The position numbers were made by a program, and so were the translations under genes. Below are positions 54,995 through 64,000 of a stretch of DNA of 64,000 bases, in pieces. A model generated the notes under the pieces. That model did not search any database, was not told the origin of the DNA, and saw nothing but the letters and a program-made list of their open reading frames with translations. Within the stretch, counting starts at the first letter, position 1. Every line of letters starts with the position of its first letter. This DNA is from Cyanobacteria bacterium QS_8_64_29 (GTDB lineage: Bacteria; Cyanobacteriota; Cyanobacteriia; Cyanobacteriales; Rubidibacteraceae): positions 1 through 64,000 of the forward strand of contig PXQH01000042.1 in the NCBI GenBank assembly GCA_003022125.1. Direction: 5' to 3'.

Positions 54995-55633
54995 ATGCCT
55001 ATGCGCCGACAGCCTCGCCGCATTGCGCGGGAACTCGCGCTCTTGAGCCAGAGCCAACTCAGCCGCAACCCGGACAAGCTGGCCCAACAACAGCTCAACG
55101 ATCTGGTGGTTGCGGCCATCCGTGCGCTCACCGGCGAAGCCAACGACAGCCTAGAAACCGCAGCTGCCGAGCTTCAGCGCGGCAACGAGCGCCTGTTGAA
55201 CAGCGAAACCAACGCCACCACGCTCCAGGGCGCGCGTACCATGGCCGGCGAGGCAATCGAGCTAACGCAAACGGCCATCAATCGGGTGGGGACATCGCTC
55301 GAGCTGCCCGAGTTCGTCTGCGTTGCTGACCAGCAGGCCGTGCGGGACTACGCGGTAACGCTATTGCAGACCATCGGCGAGCATCGCGCTGCCATCGATC
55401 GCGACCTAAGCGCGGTCATGCGGGATTGGCAGCTGCATCGGCTGCCCCAAATCGAGCGCGATCTACTGCGCTTGGCTGCTGCCGAGATGCAGTTTCTGCA
55501 GCTACCAGCCCAGGTAGCGATCGACGAAGCCATCGAGCTAGCCAAGCGCTATGCTGATGAGGAAGGAGCGCGGTTTCTCAACGGCGTCTTGCGGCGCGTC
55601 AGCGATCGGGCCCAGGCCCCTTCAAGCGGGTAA
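54995..55633 (+). CDS. nusB: NusB transcription antitermination factor
   Basis: NusB binds boxA RNA with S10 in rRNA antitermination. The 212-residue protein has the cyanobacterial form of the family: RRQPRRIARELALLSQSQLSR at the N-terminus, a longer middle helical insertion (about 60-120), and the C-terminal RLPQIERDLLRLAAAEM, VAIDEAIELAKRYADEEG, FLNGVLRRV. It is longer than the 140 residues of E. coli NusB, as usual in cyanobacteria. The start is ATG 54995; the ftsY gene follows. Confidence 0.93.
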   Translation: MPMRRQPRRIARELALLSQSQLSRNPDKLAQQQLNDLVVAAIRALTGEANDSLETAAAELQRGNERLLNSETNATTLQGARTMAGEAIELTQTAINRVGTSLELPEFVCVADQQAVRDYAVTLLQTIGEHRAAIDRDLSAVMRDWQLHRLPQIERDLLRLAAAEMQFLQLPAQVAIDEAIELAKRYADEEGARFLNGVLRRVSDRAQAPSSG

Positions 55634-55671
55634 TTTAACCTTGCCGCCATCCAGCGACTGAGGTGCCTGCC

Positions 55672-57162
55672 GTGTTCAACTGGTTTCGCCGCCAATTCCA
55701 AAAACGCGAACCAGCGCCGGAAGCAACGGAAGCGCAATCCCAAACGTCCCCGCCAGCCCAGGCCGAAGCGGCCGAAACCGAGACCGCAGCCAGCGAGAGT
55801 GCGCCGGCAAGCAGCGCCAGTTCGCAAGATTATTTGGCTTGGGCCAAAGCGGCCTATCAAAACATCCAAAGCGCGCAAGCCGCCGCCAGCGAGACGGCCG
55901 AAAGCGGCGAAACTGCCGCAGCGGCCGAGACCAGTGACGATACTGATGCGGCCGGGGCCGATGCTGGCACCACCGCAACGGAAGCGCCTGCTGGCGACGG
56001 CCAGGCCGCTGCGGATGCCGCCAGCGGACCGGCGTGGCTGCAGCAATCGGACGGGTTGGAACGGCTGAGGGCCACCGCCATGGAGGCCCCGCCAGTTGAA
56101 GGAAGCACCGAGACGGCAGCACCGAGCACCGCCGATCGCGAGGCCGGCGGGGTCGCCTTCGACGACGAATTCATTTGGGCGGCCCAGGTCCTGGCCGATC
56201 GCGGGCAATCGCCCGACCAAATTTCGGCCGAAGAGATCGACTGGCTCAAAAAGCTGCGGCGCGGGCTGGGCAAGACCCAGCGCGGTTTTGTCAATCAGCT
56301 CAAGGCCATTGTCGGTCAGGGACCGCTCAACCGCGAGGCTATCGACGAAATCGAAGCCTTGCTGCTGCAGGCCGACGTCGGCATTGAGGCAACCGATGCC
56401 ATCATCGAAACCCTCCAGGAGCAGGTGCGCCAAGCGTCGCTGCCCCCCGAGCAAGCGCTCGAGACCCTCAAGCAGATCCTGTGCGAGGTGCTGGATCGCC
56501 CCCTCAACGAACAGCCCCGCAGCACCCTCGTCCCGGACTCCAGCAGCCTGGATATCTGGCTCATCGCCGGCGTTAACGGTTCGGGCAAAACGACCACCAT
56601 CGGCAAGCTCGCCCACATGGCGCGCCAGTCGGGCTATCGCTGCACCATCGCCGCCGCCGATACCTTCCGTGCCGCCGCCGTCGAGCAGGTGCGGGCTTGG
56701 GGCGAGCGCAGCGGCGCTCATGTTGTAGCCAACCCCAGCCAGAATGCCGATCCGGGGGCCGTGGTCTTTGATGCCATCAGTGCAGCCCAGTCCCGCCAGA
56801 GCGACCTGCTGCTGGTGGATACGGCCGGGCGCCTGCAAAACAAGAAAAACCTCATGGACGAGCTGGGCAAAATTCGCGGCGTCATCGACAAGCAGGCGCC
56901 TGAGGCCAACGTCGAATCCTTGCTGGTCATCGATGCCACCCTGGGTCAAAACGGGTTGCGCCAGGCTGAGGTGTTTGCCGAGGTGGCCCGCTTGAGTGGT
57001 GTCGCGCTGACCAAGCTCGACGGCAGCGCCAAAGGCGGCGTGGCGCTGGCGATTGCCCAACAGCTGAATCTGCCCATCCGGTTTGTGGGCGCTGGGGAGG
57101 GCATTGAAGATCTGCGGCCGTTCTCTAGCTACGAGTTCGTCGAAGCCCTGTTGAGCGATTAG
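55672..57162 (+). CDS. ftsY: FtsY, SRP receptor GTPase
   Basis: FtsY receives Ffh-ribosome complexes at the membrane. The 496-residue protein starts VFNWFRRQFQK, then an acidic Ala/Glu/Ser-rich A domain to about residue 165. The NG domain follows with GVNGSGKTTTIGKLAHMA (P-loop near residue 300), AADTFRAAAVEQ, DTAGRLQ, TKLDGSAKGG and GVGE-like GAGEGIEDLRPF. GTG 55672 gives this standard start; GTG 55663 is an alternative. The SRP partner ffh is at 14777-16207. Confidence 0.95.
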   Translation: MFNWFRRQFQKREPAPEATEAQSQTSPPAQAEAAETETAASESAPASSASSQDYLAWAKAAYQNIQSAQAAASETAESGETAAAAETSDDTDAAGADAGTTATEAPAGDGQAAADAASGPAWLQQSDGLERLRATAMEAPPVEGSTETAAPSTADREAGGVAFDDEFIWAAQVLADRGQSPDQISAEEIDWLKKLRRGLGKTQRGFVNQLKAIVGQGPLNREAIDEIEALLLQADVGIEATDAIIETLQEQVRQASLPPEQALETLKQILCEVLDRPLNEQPRSTLVPDSSSLDIWLIAGVNGSGKTTTIGKLAHMARQSGYRCTIAAADTFRAAAVEQVRAWGERSGAHVVANPSQNADPGAVVFDAISAAQSRQSDLLLVDTAGRLQNKKNLMDELGKIRGVIDKQAPEANVESLLVIDATLGQNGLRQAEVFAEVARLSGVALTKLDGSAKGGVALAIAQQLNLPIRFVGAGEGIEDLRPFSSYEFVEALLSD

Positions 57163-57272
57163 CGCCGGTCCTGGGCGCGCGCTCGGATTGGCATGCTGGG
57201 CAATGAGCGCTATGATTGGCTGGCATTCGCGCCGCGGTGCTGCCCCGGTCCCGTCTGAGTCGTACTGATGCC

Positions 57273-58748
57273 ATGACAGCCGTACCCAGATCCCAAGCAT
57301 CGGGGTCCCAGAATGGCACCCAAGCAGGCCGGGACGCCCGCACCACACCCGTCAAAACGCTCAAAGCGCTGGTTGCCGAGCTCTATACCGAGCAGCACAA
57401 AACCCAGAACTTATTGAGTTCGCTGAGCTTTGCGCTGCGCAGCTTCAATAACCTCAACCAGTTTCTGGAGCTCATCCCGCTAATGGCAGCGCGAGTGGCG
57501 GATGCCGAGGGCAGCGCGCTGCTGCTCTACCACCAAGATGGGCAGCTGCACCTGGAGCAGATGCACTGCCAGGGCAAGGGCAATCGCAGCTGCCAGGACG
57601 TCCGGCAAGCCCTAGTGAGTGCCACCCGCCAGATCGCCATGCCCGTGCTGCAGGACGGGACGGCGGCAACACTGGAGGCGGATGGCAATACCGCTGCTGC
57701 TGGCAGTGAGACAAACGCAGCGCCGTTCGAGACTCAGGTGCGGCACTACTTGGGCACTGATGTGGCCCTATTTAGTACGCCGGTGCTGGTTCAGGGCGTC
57801 GAGCGCGGGCGCTTGTACGTTTTTAGCCGCGATGCTGATTACCAGTGGACGGCAGCCCGGCAGCAGCTCGTCCAGCTCGTGGCCGATCAAGCAGCCGTGG
57901 CGATCACCAACAACGATCTCACCGCCGAGGTCAGCCGCAAGGAGCGCCTGGATCGCGAGCTAGAGCTAGCTTCCGACATTCAATCCCACCTACTGCCGCG
58001 CGAACATCCGCCCATTGCGGGCGCGGACATCGCAGCCACTTGCGAAACGGCCGATCGCGTGGGGGGAGACTACTACGATTTTATTCCGGCTCACTACGAC
58101 GGGCAGCACGCCTGTAGCCGCAACGAGCAGGGCGCCTCAGCCAGCACGCAACCGTGGGGCATCGTCATTGGCGATGTCATGGGCAAGGGCGTCCCAGCCG
58201 GGCTGATTGCCACCATGATGCGCGGCATGCTGCGGGTTGAGATTCCCAACCGCCACTCCCCGGCGCAAATTCTCGAGCATCTCAATTGCGCCATGTACGA
58301 GGACTTGGATAGCTCTTCCCGCTTTGTGACGCTGTTTTACTCCGAATACGACCCGCAGACCCAGACCCTGTCCTACAGCAATGCCGCTCACAATCCGCCG
58401 CTGCTGTGGCGCGCCGCAACCGGCGAGATTCAGACGCTCGATAGCGAGGGCGCCCTCATTGGCTTGGATGCCAGCTCACGCTACGAAGACGGCCAGGTCC
58501 AGCTTGCCCAGGGCGATACGGTCGTCTACTACACGGATGGCCTCACCGATGCGGTCGATCCCCAGGGCGAGCGCTTTGACGATACCAACCTGCAGTCGGC
58601 CGTCCGCCTAGCCTGCCAGCAGCACGCGAGCGCCCAAGCCATTTTGGATGCGATTTTCGAGCGCGTGTGGCGCTTCATTGGCAGCGGCAACCGCAACAGC
58701 GACGATATGACGGCCGTGGTCTTTAAAGTAGGACCGACCCCTTCCTAA
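57273..58748 (+). CDS. GAF-SpoIIE (RsbU-type) serine phosphatase
   Basis: The 491-residue protein has an N-terminal helical linker, a GAF-like domain (about 45-205) and a C-terminal PP2C-like SpoIIE domain with the metal motifs [26 protein letters not shown] and [14 protein letters not shown], and DDMTAVVFK. RsbU-type phosphatases act on anti-sigma-factor antagonists, but no Rsb partner is nearby. A start at ATG 57273 is chosen over an upstream TTG. Confidence 0.88.
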   Translation: MTAVPRSQASGSQNGTQAGRDARTTPVKTLKALVAELYTEQHKTQNLLSSLSFALRSFNNLNQFLELIPLMAARVADAEGSALLLYHQDGQLHLEQMHCQGKGNRSCQDVRQALVSATRQIAMPVLQDGTAATLEADGNTAAAGSETNAAPFETQVRHYLGTDVALFSTPVLVQGVERGRLYVFSRDADYQWTAARQQLVQLVADQAAVAITNNDLTAEVSRKERLDRELELASDIQSHLLPREHPPIAGADIAATCETADRVGGDYYDFIPAHYDGQHACSRNEQGASASTQPWGIVIGDVMGKGVPAGLIATMMRGMLRVEIPNRHSPAQILEHLNCAMYEDLDSSSRFVTLFYSEYDPQTQTLSYSNAAHNPPLLWRAATGEIQTLDSEGALIGLDASSRYEDGQVQLAQGDTVVYYTDGLTDAVDPQGERFDDTNLQSAVRLACQQHASAQAILDAIFERVWRFIGSGNRNSDDMTAVVFKVGPTPS

Positions 58749-58822
58749 CGGCCGCGTCCGTGCCCGATCCGCTGGCTGGTTGCAGCCCTCCCGTTTGGCA
58801 ACCTGAGGTTGGAGGAGCAGCA

Positions 58823-60211
58823 GTGGCAGCCGATCGCCCCTGGAGCGAGCGTTTTGAAGCCGCCCTCAATCCGGCCATCGCGCGCTTCAATGCCAGCATC
58901 GGCTTTGACCTTGAGCTGCTGCCCTACGACGTTGAAGCCTCCATCGCCCACGCGCGGATGCTGGCCCGCACCGGCATCGTGACCGAGGGCGAGGGCGAGC
59001 AGCTCGTTGCCGGCTTGCAGCAAATTCGCACCGAGTACGAGCGCGGCACCTTCCAGCCCAGCCCGGAAGCCGAGGACGTGCACTTTGCCATCGAGCGGCG
59101 GCTGATCGAGATCGCCGGCGAGGTGGGCAAAAAGCTCCACACCGCGCGATCGCGCAACGATCAAATCGCCACCGACCTGCGGCTGTACCTGCGCGATCGC
59201 ATCGATCGCTTGCGCGAGCGGTTGCGCGAGTTCCAACAGGTACTGCTCGATCGCGCCGAGGCGCACGTCGAGACGCTCGTTCCGGGCTACACGCACCTGC
59301 AGCGGGCGCAGCCGCTGAGCCTGGCCCACCACTTGCTGGCCTACCTCCAGATGGCCCAGCGGGATCGGGAGCGCCTAAGCGAGGTGCGCCGGCGCACCAA
59401 CCGCTCGCCGCTGGGCTCGGGCGCACTGGCCGGCACGACCTTCCCCATCGACCGCCATGATGCGGCCGAGCAGCTGGGGTTCGAGGGCATCTGCACCAAC
59501 AGCTTGGATGGCGTCAGCGATCGCGACTTTGCCATCGAGTTCCTGCACGCCGCCAGCCTGATTGGCCTCCACCTGAGCCGCCTGAGCGAAGAGATCGTGC
59601 TCTGGGCATCGCAGGAGTTTGGCTTTGTGACCCTGACCGGGCGCTGCGCCACAGGCTCCAGCATCATGCCCCAAAAGAAAAACCCGGACGTGCCGGAGCT
59701 AGTGCGCGGCAAGAGCGGGCGCGTCTTCGGGCACCTGCAAGGCTTGCTGACGGTGATGAAAGGGCTCCCGCTGGCCTACAACAAGGACCTGCAAGAAGAC
59801 AAAGAGCCCCTGTTCGATAGCGCCCGCACCGTCGAGGCTTGCCTGGAGGCCATGACCATCCTGCTGCGCGAGGGCATCGAATTTTGTCCCCAGCACTTGA
59901 GCGAGGCCGTGGCAGCCGATTTTGCCAATGCCACCGATGTGGCCGACTACCTTGCTGCGCGGGGCGTGCCCTTTCGCGAGGCCTACGCGCTGGTGGGTCA
60001 GCTGGTGCGGCAGTGCTTGAGCGAGGGCAAGCGGCTGCCGGATCTAACCCTGGCCGAGTGGCAGGCGCTGCACCCAGCTTTTGAGGCCGACATTTACGCG
60101 GCGATCGCGCCCGAGCAAGGCGTGGCCGCGCGCAACAGCGAGGGCGGTACTGGCTTCGAGCAGGTGCGGCAAGCGCTGGCCCAAGCGCGCGCGCAGCTGC
60201 AAAGCGAGTGA
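58823..60211 (+). CDS. argH: Argininosuccinate lyase
   Basis: ArgH releases arginine and fumarate from argininosuccinate. The 462 residues include the fumarase/aspartase signature [13 protein letters not shown] near residue 280, [20 protein letters not shown] and [21 protein letters not shown] chose GTG 58823 because GGAGGAG at 58811-58817 precedes it at good spacing and the length then matches the family (about 461). A longer in-frame GTG at 58760 is possible but would add 21 unrelated residues. Confidence 0.95.
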   Translation: MAADRPWSERFEAALNPAIARFNASIGFDLELLPYDVEASIAHARMLARTGIVTEGEGEQLVAGLQQIRTEYERGTFQPSPEAEDVHFAIERRLIEIAGEVGKKLHTARSRNDQIATDLRLYLRDRIDRLRERLREFQQVLLDRAEAHVETLVPGYTHLQRAQPLSLAHHLLAYLQMAQRDRERLSEVRRRTNRSPLGSGALAGTTFPIDRHDAAEQLGFEGICTNSLDGVSDRDFAIEFLHAASLIGLHLSRLSEEIVLWASQEFGFVTLTGRCATGSSIMPQKKNPDVPELVRGKSGRVFGHLQGLLTVMKGLPLAYNKDLQEDKEPLFDSARTVEACLEAMTILLREGIEFCPQHLSEAVAADFANATDVADYLAARGVPFREAYALVGQLVRQCLSEGKRLPDLTLAEWQALHPAFEADIYAAIAPEQGVAARNSEGGTGFEQVRQALAQARAQLQSE

Positions 60212-60366
60212 TCCCTACTTTTGCCCGCAAAAACGGCAGTCGCGATCGGGTCGGCAGCGCGTTCGCTCTTGAGACGCTCTACAGCAGTCTAGACAACTGC
60301 ATAACGGCGGGCGGCTGCGGCTATGGCAAAAGCGAGGCAGCAATCCCGCTATAGGAGGGAATAACC

Positions 60367-60798
60367 ATGGCACTTAACAAGCCGCTAAAAGCACTGCTAC
60401 TGGGCTCGGTCGCCGTCAGCTTGGCTGGGGCAGGTGCCGCACACGCAGGTCCGAATGCGCCTGATACTCAGTTCCCGAGCGAGACCTACACGCCAGGCTC
60501 GGGGAGCAGCATCAACACTGACTCCACTCGGGGCTCTGGCGAGCAATTCCCGAGCGATACTTACACGCCGGAGTCGGGAAGCAATGGTAACGGTGAGGGC
60601 AACTTCGGTGAGGACCGCCTCACGCCGGGATCGGGGGGCAACAACAACGCCGACTTCGAGAACCCCCACGACGTGGAGCGGCAAAACCAGGGGAGTCGTT
60701 CCTCTTCTGGGCCCTCTGATACCAATTTGAGCGGCGGATGCACGCTTGCCAAACAACATGACTCCCATATTAAGGTAGTTCCGGAGATCGGAATCTAG
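60367..60798 (+). CDS. Secreted repeat protein of unknown function
   Basis: This 143-residue protein has a clear signal peptide (hydrophobic core about 8-22, cleavage likely at AHA-GP, residue 27). The mature part carries three related units, QFPSETYTPGSGS (35-47), QFPSDTYTPESGS (60-72) and NFGEDRLTPGSGG (79-91), in a Gly/Ser/Asn/Thr-rich chain. One Cys occurs (residue 125). ATG 60367 has a good RBS (aggagg). The TAG stop at 60796-60798 is followed in frame by 31 more sense codons to a TAA at 60892-60894. I do not recognise a family; both flanking genes are unrelated. Confidence 0.65.
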   Translation: MALNKPLKALLLGSVAVSLAGAGAAHAGPNAPDTQFPSETYTPGSGSSINTDSTRGSGEQFPSDTYTPESGSNGNGEGNFGEDRLTPGSGGNNNADFENPHDVERQNQGSRSSSGPSDTNLSGGCTLAKQHDSHIKVVPEIGI

Positions 60799-60890
60799 TG
60801 CACAAGCCACGAGAATTGGTATGACAACGCGGTCAATAACGGTGCACTTCCAATCGATGCATCCAATAACGCGGATCTCGGTTACAGGTT

Positions 60891-61658
60891 CTAATCTGGC
60901 CTGACGGACCGACGCGCTAAAGGGGCCTCCCAATAGCTGGCGATCTGCTGCCACTCGCGCTCGGTTAGCGGCTGCGTTGCCAGTGCAATGCCAAAGCAGT
61001 CGCGGGCAGCCGCCGCGAGCGCCGCGATCGCCGCCTCGACCGATGGCAGGGTCAGTCCTGGGGGCGGCTGATCGCGCTCGCCAAACAGGCGCTCGGCCAA
61101 GGCAGGATTGGGGGCCAAGCGCATGGCGCCGTGCTGCAGTAGGGCCTGCCCCTGGCGCAACTGGGCGCTGCCGATGAGCTTGTAGCCCTCGCGCGTAACC
61201 AAATCCGCCCCGGTAGCCGTCCCGAAGCAGTGGGAATCGCGCGCGTAGCGCCGCCCGGCCGTGCCGTAATGCAGCGGGATGCCCAGCGATCGCCACCCCG
61301 CAATTAAAAACTGGCAGAGCGCGGTATAGGCCTGCTGGCGCTGCGGCGGTAGGCCTGAGGTCACCACGGCATAGGTGAGATCGCCTTGGTGCAACACAGC
61401 GCGCCCGCCCGTGGGGCGGCGGACGATTTCCAACCCTGCCGTACGGGCCAGCTGGTGCCAGTGCTGGGGCCAGCGGCGCTGGTGGTAGCCTAGCGAGATG
61501 GCTGGCGGGCGCCAGGTATAGAAACGCAAGCTGGGGGGCTGCCAGCCCTGCTGGTGCTGCGCCAGCAGCCAGCGGTCGATCGCCATCTGGGTGGCCCCAT
61601 CCGAGCTCAGCGGCGGAATCCAGCGCCAGACGGCTCCCCGGGCGCGCTCGATCGCCAC
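60891..61658 (-). CDS. Lipoate-protein ligase A family protein
   Basis: The 255-residue protein has the biotin/lipoate ligase fold: FYTWRPPAISLGYHQR, the glycine loop RRPTGGRAVLHQGDLTY, and the conserved Lys in GYKLIGSAQLRQG. Members attach lipoate or octanoate to E2 subunits or transfer octanoyl groups; I cannot tell ligase from transferase. It starts with GTG 61658 directly after the stop of the YbjN gene, so it is translated from the same transcript. Confidence 0.82.
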   Translation of the reverse strand: MAIERARGAVWRWIPPLSSDGATQMAIDRWLLAQHQQGWQPPSLRFYTWRPPAISLGYHQRRWPQHWHQLARTAGLEIVRRPTGGRAVLHQGDLTYAVVTSGLPPQRQQAYTALCQFLIAGWRSLGIPLHYGTAGRRYARDSHCFGTATGADLVTREGYKLIGSAQLRQGQALLQHGAMRLAPNPALAERLFGERDQPPPGLTLPSVEAAIAALAAAARDCFGIALATQPLTEREWQQIASYWEAPLARRSVRPD

Positions 61659-62162
61659 TCAGGCTGTCCCAAACTCGGCCTGCAAGCACTCGTCGTTGTC
61701 GTCGGCCACTGTGGCAACCAGCGTAATGGCGCGCGAGATCTCGCCCGGCGTCAGCCCCGCATTGGTGCGGTTGACGGCCACGACCGCTTGCTGGTTGAAA
61801 ATGCTAAAGCACGCTTCAAAGGTATCGCTCCAGTTGAGCTCGAGCAGCTGGCGCATCAGGCGGGCTTCGTCGCGAGCCGGTAGCGACAGCACTGGCGACC
61901 AGACTGTCAGCGTGTCATCATCACTCTCGCCGGTCAGCCGCACCAAGACCTCAACGCTGCCGTAGCGAAACTTCCAAAGGTAGGCTTCGCTGCCGTGATT
62001 GACCATGGCGCTGTTGTCTTGCTCTAGCGCCGCAATCACGGTCTCGATCTGCTCGCGATGGGAGGTTTGGGCCTCGGCTGAGGCCAGCTCCGCCGAGACC
62101 GAGGCCGCAGCGGGATCGTCGTCCTGGGCGGCGGGATCCGCGTTTGAGGCTGGGGCGCTCAT
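61659..62162 (-). CDS. YbjN-domain protein
   Basis: The 167 residues begin with an acidic, Ala/Asp-rich disordered stretch to about residue 35, then a YbjN domain related to type III secretion chaperone-like folds: SAMVNHGSEAYLWKFRYGSVEVLVRL, DDDTLTVWSPVLSLPARDEARLMRQLLELNWSDTF. Cyanobacterial YbjN proteins have no settled function. It is downstream of glnA, separated from it by a strong terminator. Confidence 0.8.
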   Translation of the reverse strand: MSAPASNADPAAQDDDPAAASVSAELASAEAQTSHREQIETVIAALEQDNSAMVNHGSEAYLWKFRYGSVEVLVRLTGESDDDTLTVWSPVLSLPARDEARLMRQLLELNWSDTFEACFSIFNQQAVVAVNRTNAGLTPGEISRAITLVATVADDNDECLQAEFGTA

Positions 62163-62240
62163 GGCACGCTCCTATTTGGCCGAGTCGCTAGCGCCTCAAA
62201 GCCTAACATCGGCCCGATGCCGCGGCTGGCGCGGAGGGAT

Positions 62241-62271
62241 ACAAAAAAGCGCCACAACGCATTGTGGCGCT
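62241..62271 (-). terminator. Rho-independent terminator after glnA
   Basis: On the minus strand agcgccacaa (arm 62262-62271) pairs perfectly over 10 bp with ttgtggcgct (arm 62248-62257) around a four-base loop (62258-62261). A run of six T (plus strand A, 62243-62248) follows. It lies 27 bp past the glnA stop and separates glnA from the YbjN gene. Confidence 0.9.
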
Positions 62272-62297
62272 GCGATCGCCTGCCGGCCTGCGCGCCG

Positions 62298-63722
<1,425 letters not shown>

Positions 63723-63761
63723 GGGTGGCTCCTTGCAGTCAGCTCGCTTGTACTGCGCCAC

Positions 63762-63803
63762 ATCCTATGGATAGGGCAATTCCACGTTTGTATCGCTTGT
63801 TAC
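63762..63803 (-). promoter_or_regulatory. NtcA-activated promoter of glnA
   Basis: On the minus strand gta-N8-tac (palindromic, plus strand 63790-63803) is followed after exactly 22 nt by taggat (plus 63762-63767), which fits the -10 pattern TAN3T of class II NtcA promoters. The predicted TSS lies about 7 nt downstream of the -10, leaving a leader of about 30 nt before ATG 63722. NtcA activates glnA under nitrogen limitation in cyanobacteria. Confidence 0.88.
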
Positions 63804-63985
63804 AGAACTATACATTCGGCAACCTGCGCCGCGCGAGTGCCATCAGGCGGCGCCGCTCGGCGGCACAGGGCCTCACTTGAAGGGCAAAGTTCGCGCCCGC
63901 CCAAGCGCCACGCGCAGCGGCTTTCCCTATAGGATCGGTGGCAGCAGTCGCAATACCAACGACATCCTGTAGCGAGGACCGACCC

Positions 63986-64000
63986 ATGCGGGACGCAGTT
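63986..64000 (+). CDS. apcF: Possible start of apcF (allophycocyanin beta-18)
   Basis: Only five codons are in view, ATG plus four, reading MRDAV, after a weak agga-containing RBS. This matches the start of ApcF, the beta-18 subunit of the phycobilisome core, as I remember it. Five residues are far too few to be sure. The region upstream (63804-63985) is divergent from glnA and would carry its promoter; a possible -10 tatagg is at 63928-63933. Confidence 0.35.

Noticed and set aside
55549-57348. A 599-codon open frame on the minus strand antisense to ftsY
   Set aside because: It lies wholly opposite a well-supported FtsY and has no recognisable motif. Long antisense frames are common in GC-rich genes with strong third-position bias.

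Overview
The window is a stretch of cyanobacterial chromosome. The evidence is the gene content: rpaB, gifA (glutamine synthetase inactivating factor), DUF3155, DUF3531, DUF3611, cyanobacterial-type gshA, three cytochrome b6f haem-maturation (CCB) families, and a 15-base start at the right edge that matches apcF. The DNA is GC-rich and carries the HIP1 octamer gcgatcgc (for example 4952-4959, 5105-5112, 26221-26228), which is typical of cyanobacteria. I cannot name the genus from sequence alone. About 70 genes lie on both strands and no gene-free gap exceeds 300 bases. There are two tRNA genes and no rRNA or CRISPR array.

Layout. 1-2343: the end of an insertion sequence lies inside pilT, followed by pilB (type IV pilus motors). 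2601-6006: grpE, dnaJ, a TusA-like gene and rsgA, without the usual dnaK. 6016-10824: a frameshifted Nudix gene, DUF3531, a creatininase-family protein, radA, and rpaB with a CCB2/CCB4-type gene. 10833-18819: glpK, aroE, a secreted FxLYD-like protein, a YggT gene, khpA-rpsP-ffh, divergent gifA, rsmB and an SDR gene. 18821-30015: tRNA(CAU), a CapA-like phosphatase, trmL, gshA, an HDAC-like deacetylase, serS, DUF3611, CCB1, DUF3155, a histidine kinase, two peroxiredoxin-fold genes and a second DnaJ. 30172-39697: glgC, tRNA-Val, a DprA-like protein, mltG, a YqeG phosphatase, proB, dnaB-rplI, gloB, a radical SAM protein and a CPXCG protein. 39704-47602: two unknown small proteins, then a minus-strand run of metallophosphatase, DUF89, DUF58, GDYXXLXY, DUF2157 and ychF. 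47698-64000: a PLP decarboxylase, cbiT, cdsA, DUF2993-ribD, a site-2 protease, pgl, nusB, ftsY, a SpoIIE phosphatase, argH, a secreted repeat protein, a lipoate ligase, YbjN, glnA and the putative apcF start.

Most genes are housekeeping. Both proteins of the SRP pathway (ffh, ftsY) are present, as are three CCB families needed for cytochrome b6f haem maturation. The clearest regulatory story is nitrogen control. glnA has a perfect NtcA box placed 22 nt before a TAN3T -10 element. gifA, whose product inhibits that enzyme, has a near-perfect NtcA box overlapping its -35 region. The sequence therefore predicts opposite NtcA control of the enzyme and its inhibitor. The least explained items are a secreted repeat protein whose frame continues 31 codons beyond an amber stop to a barrel-like C-terminus, the IS-disrupted pilT, a pair of unrelated phosphatases (calcineurin-like and DUF89), and the grpE-dnaJ cluster lacking dnaK.
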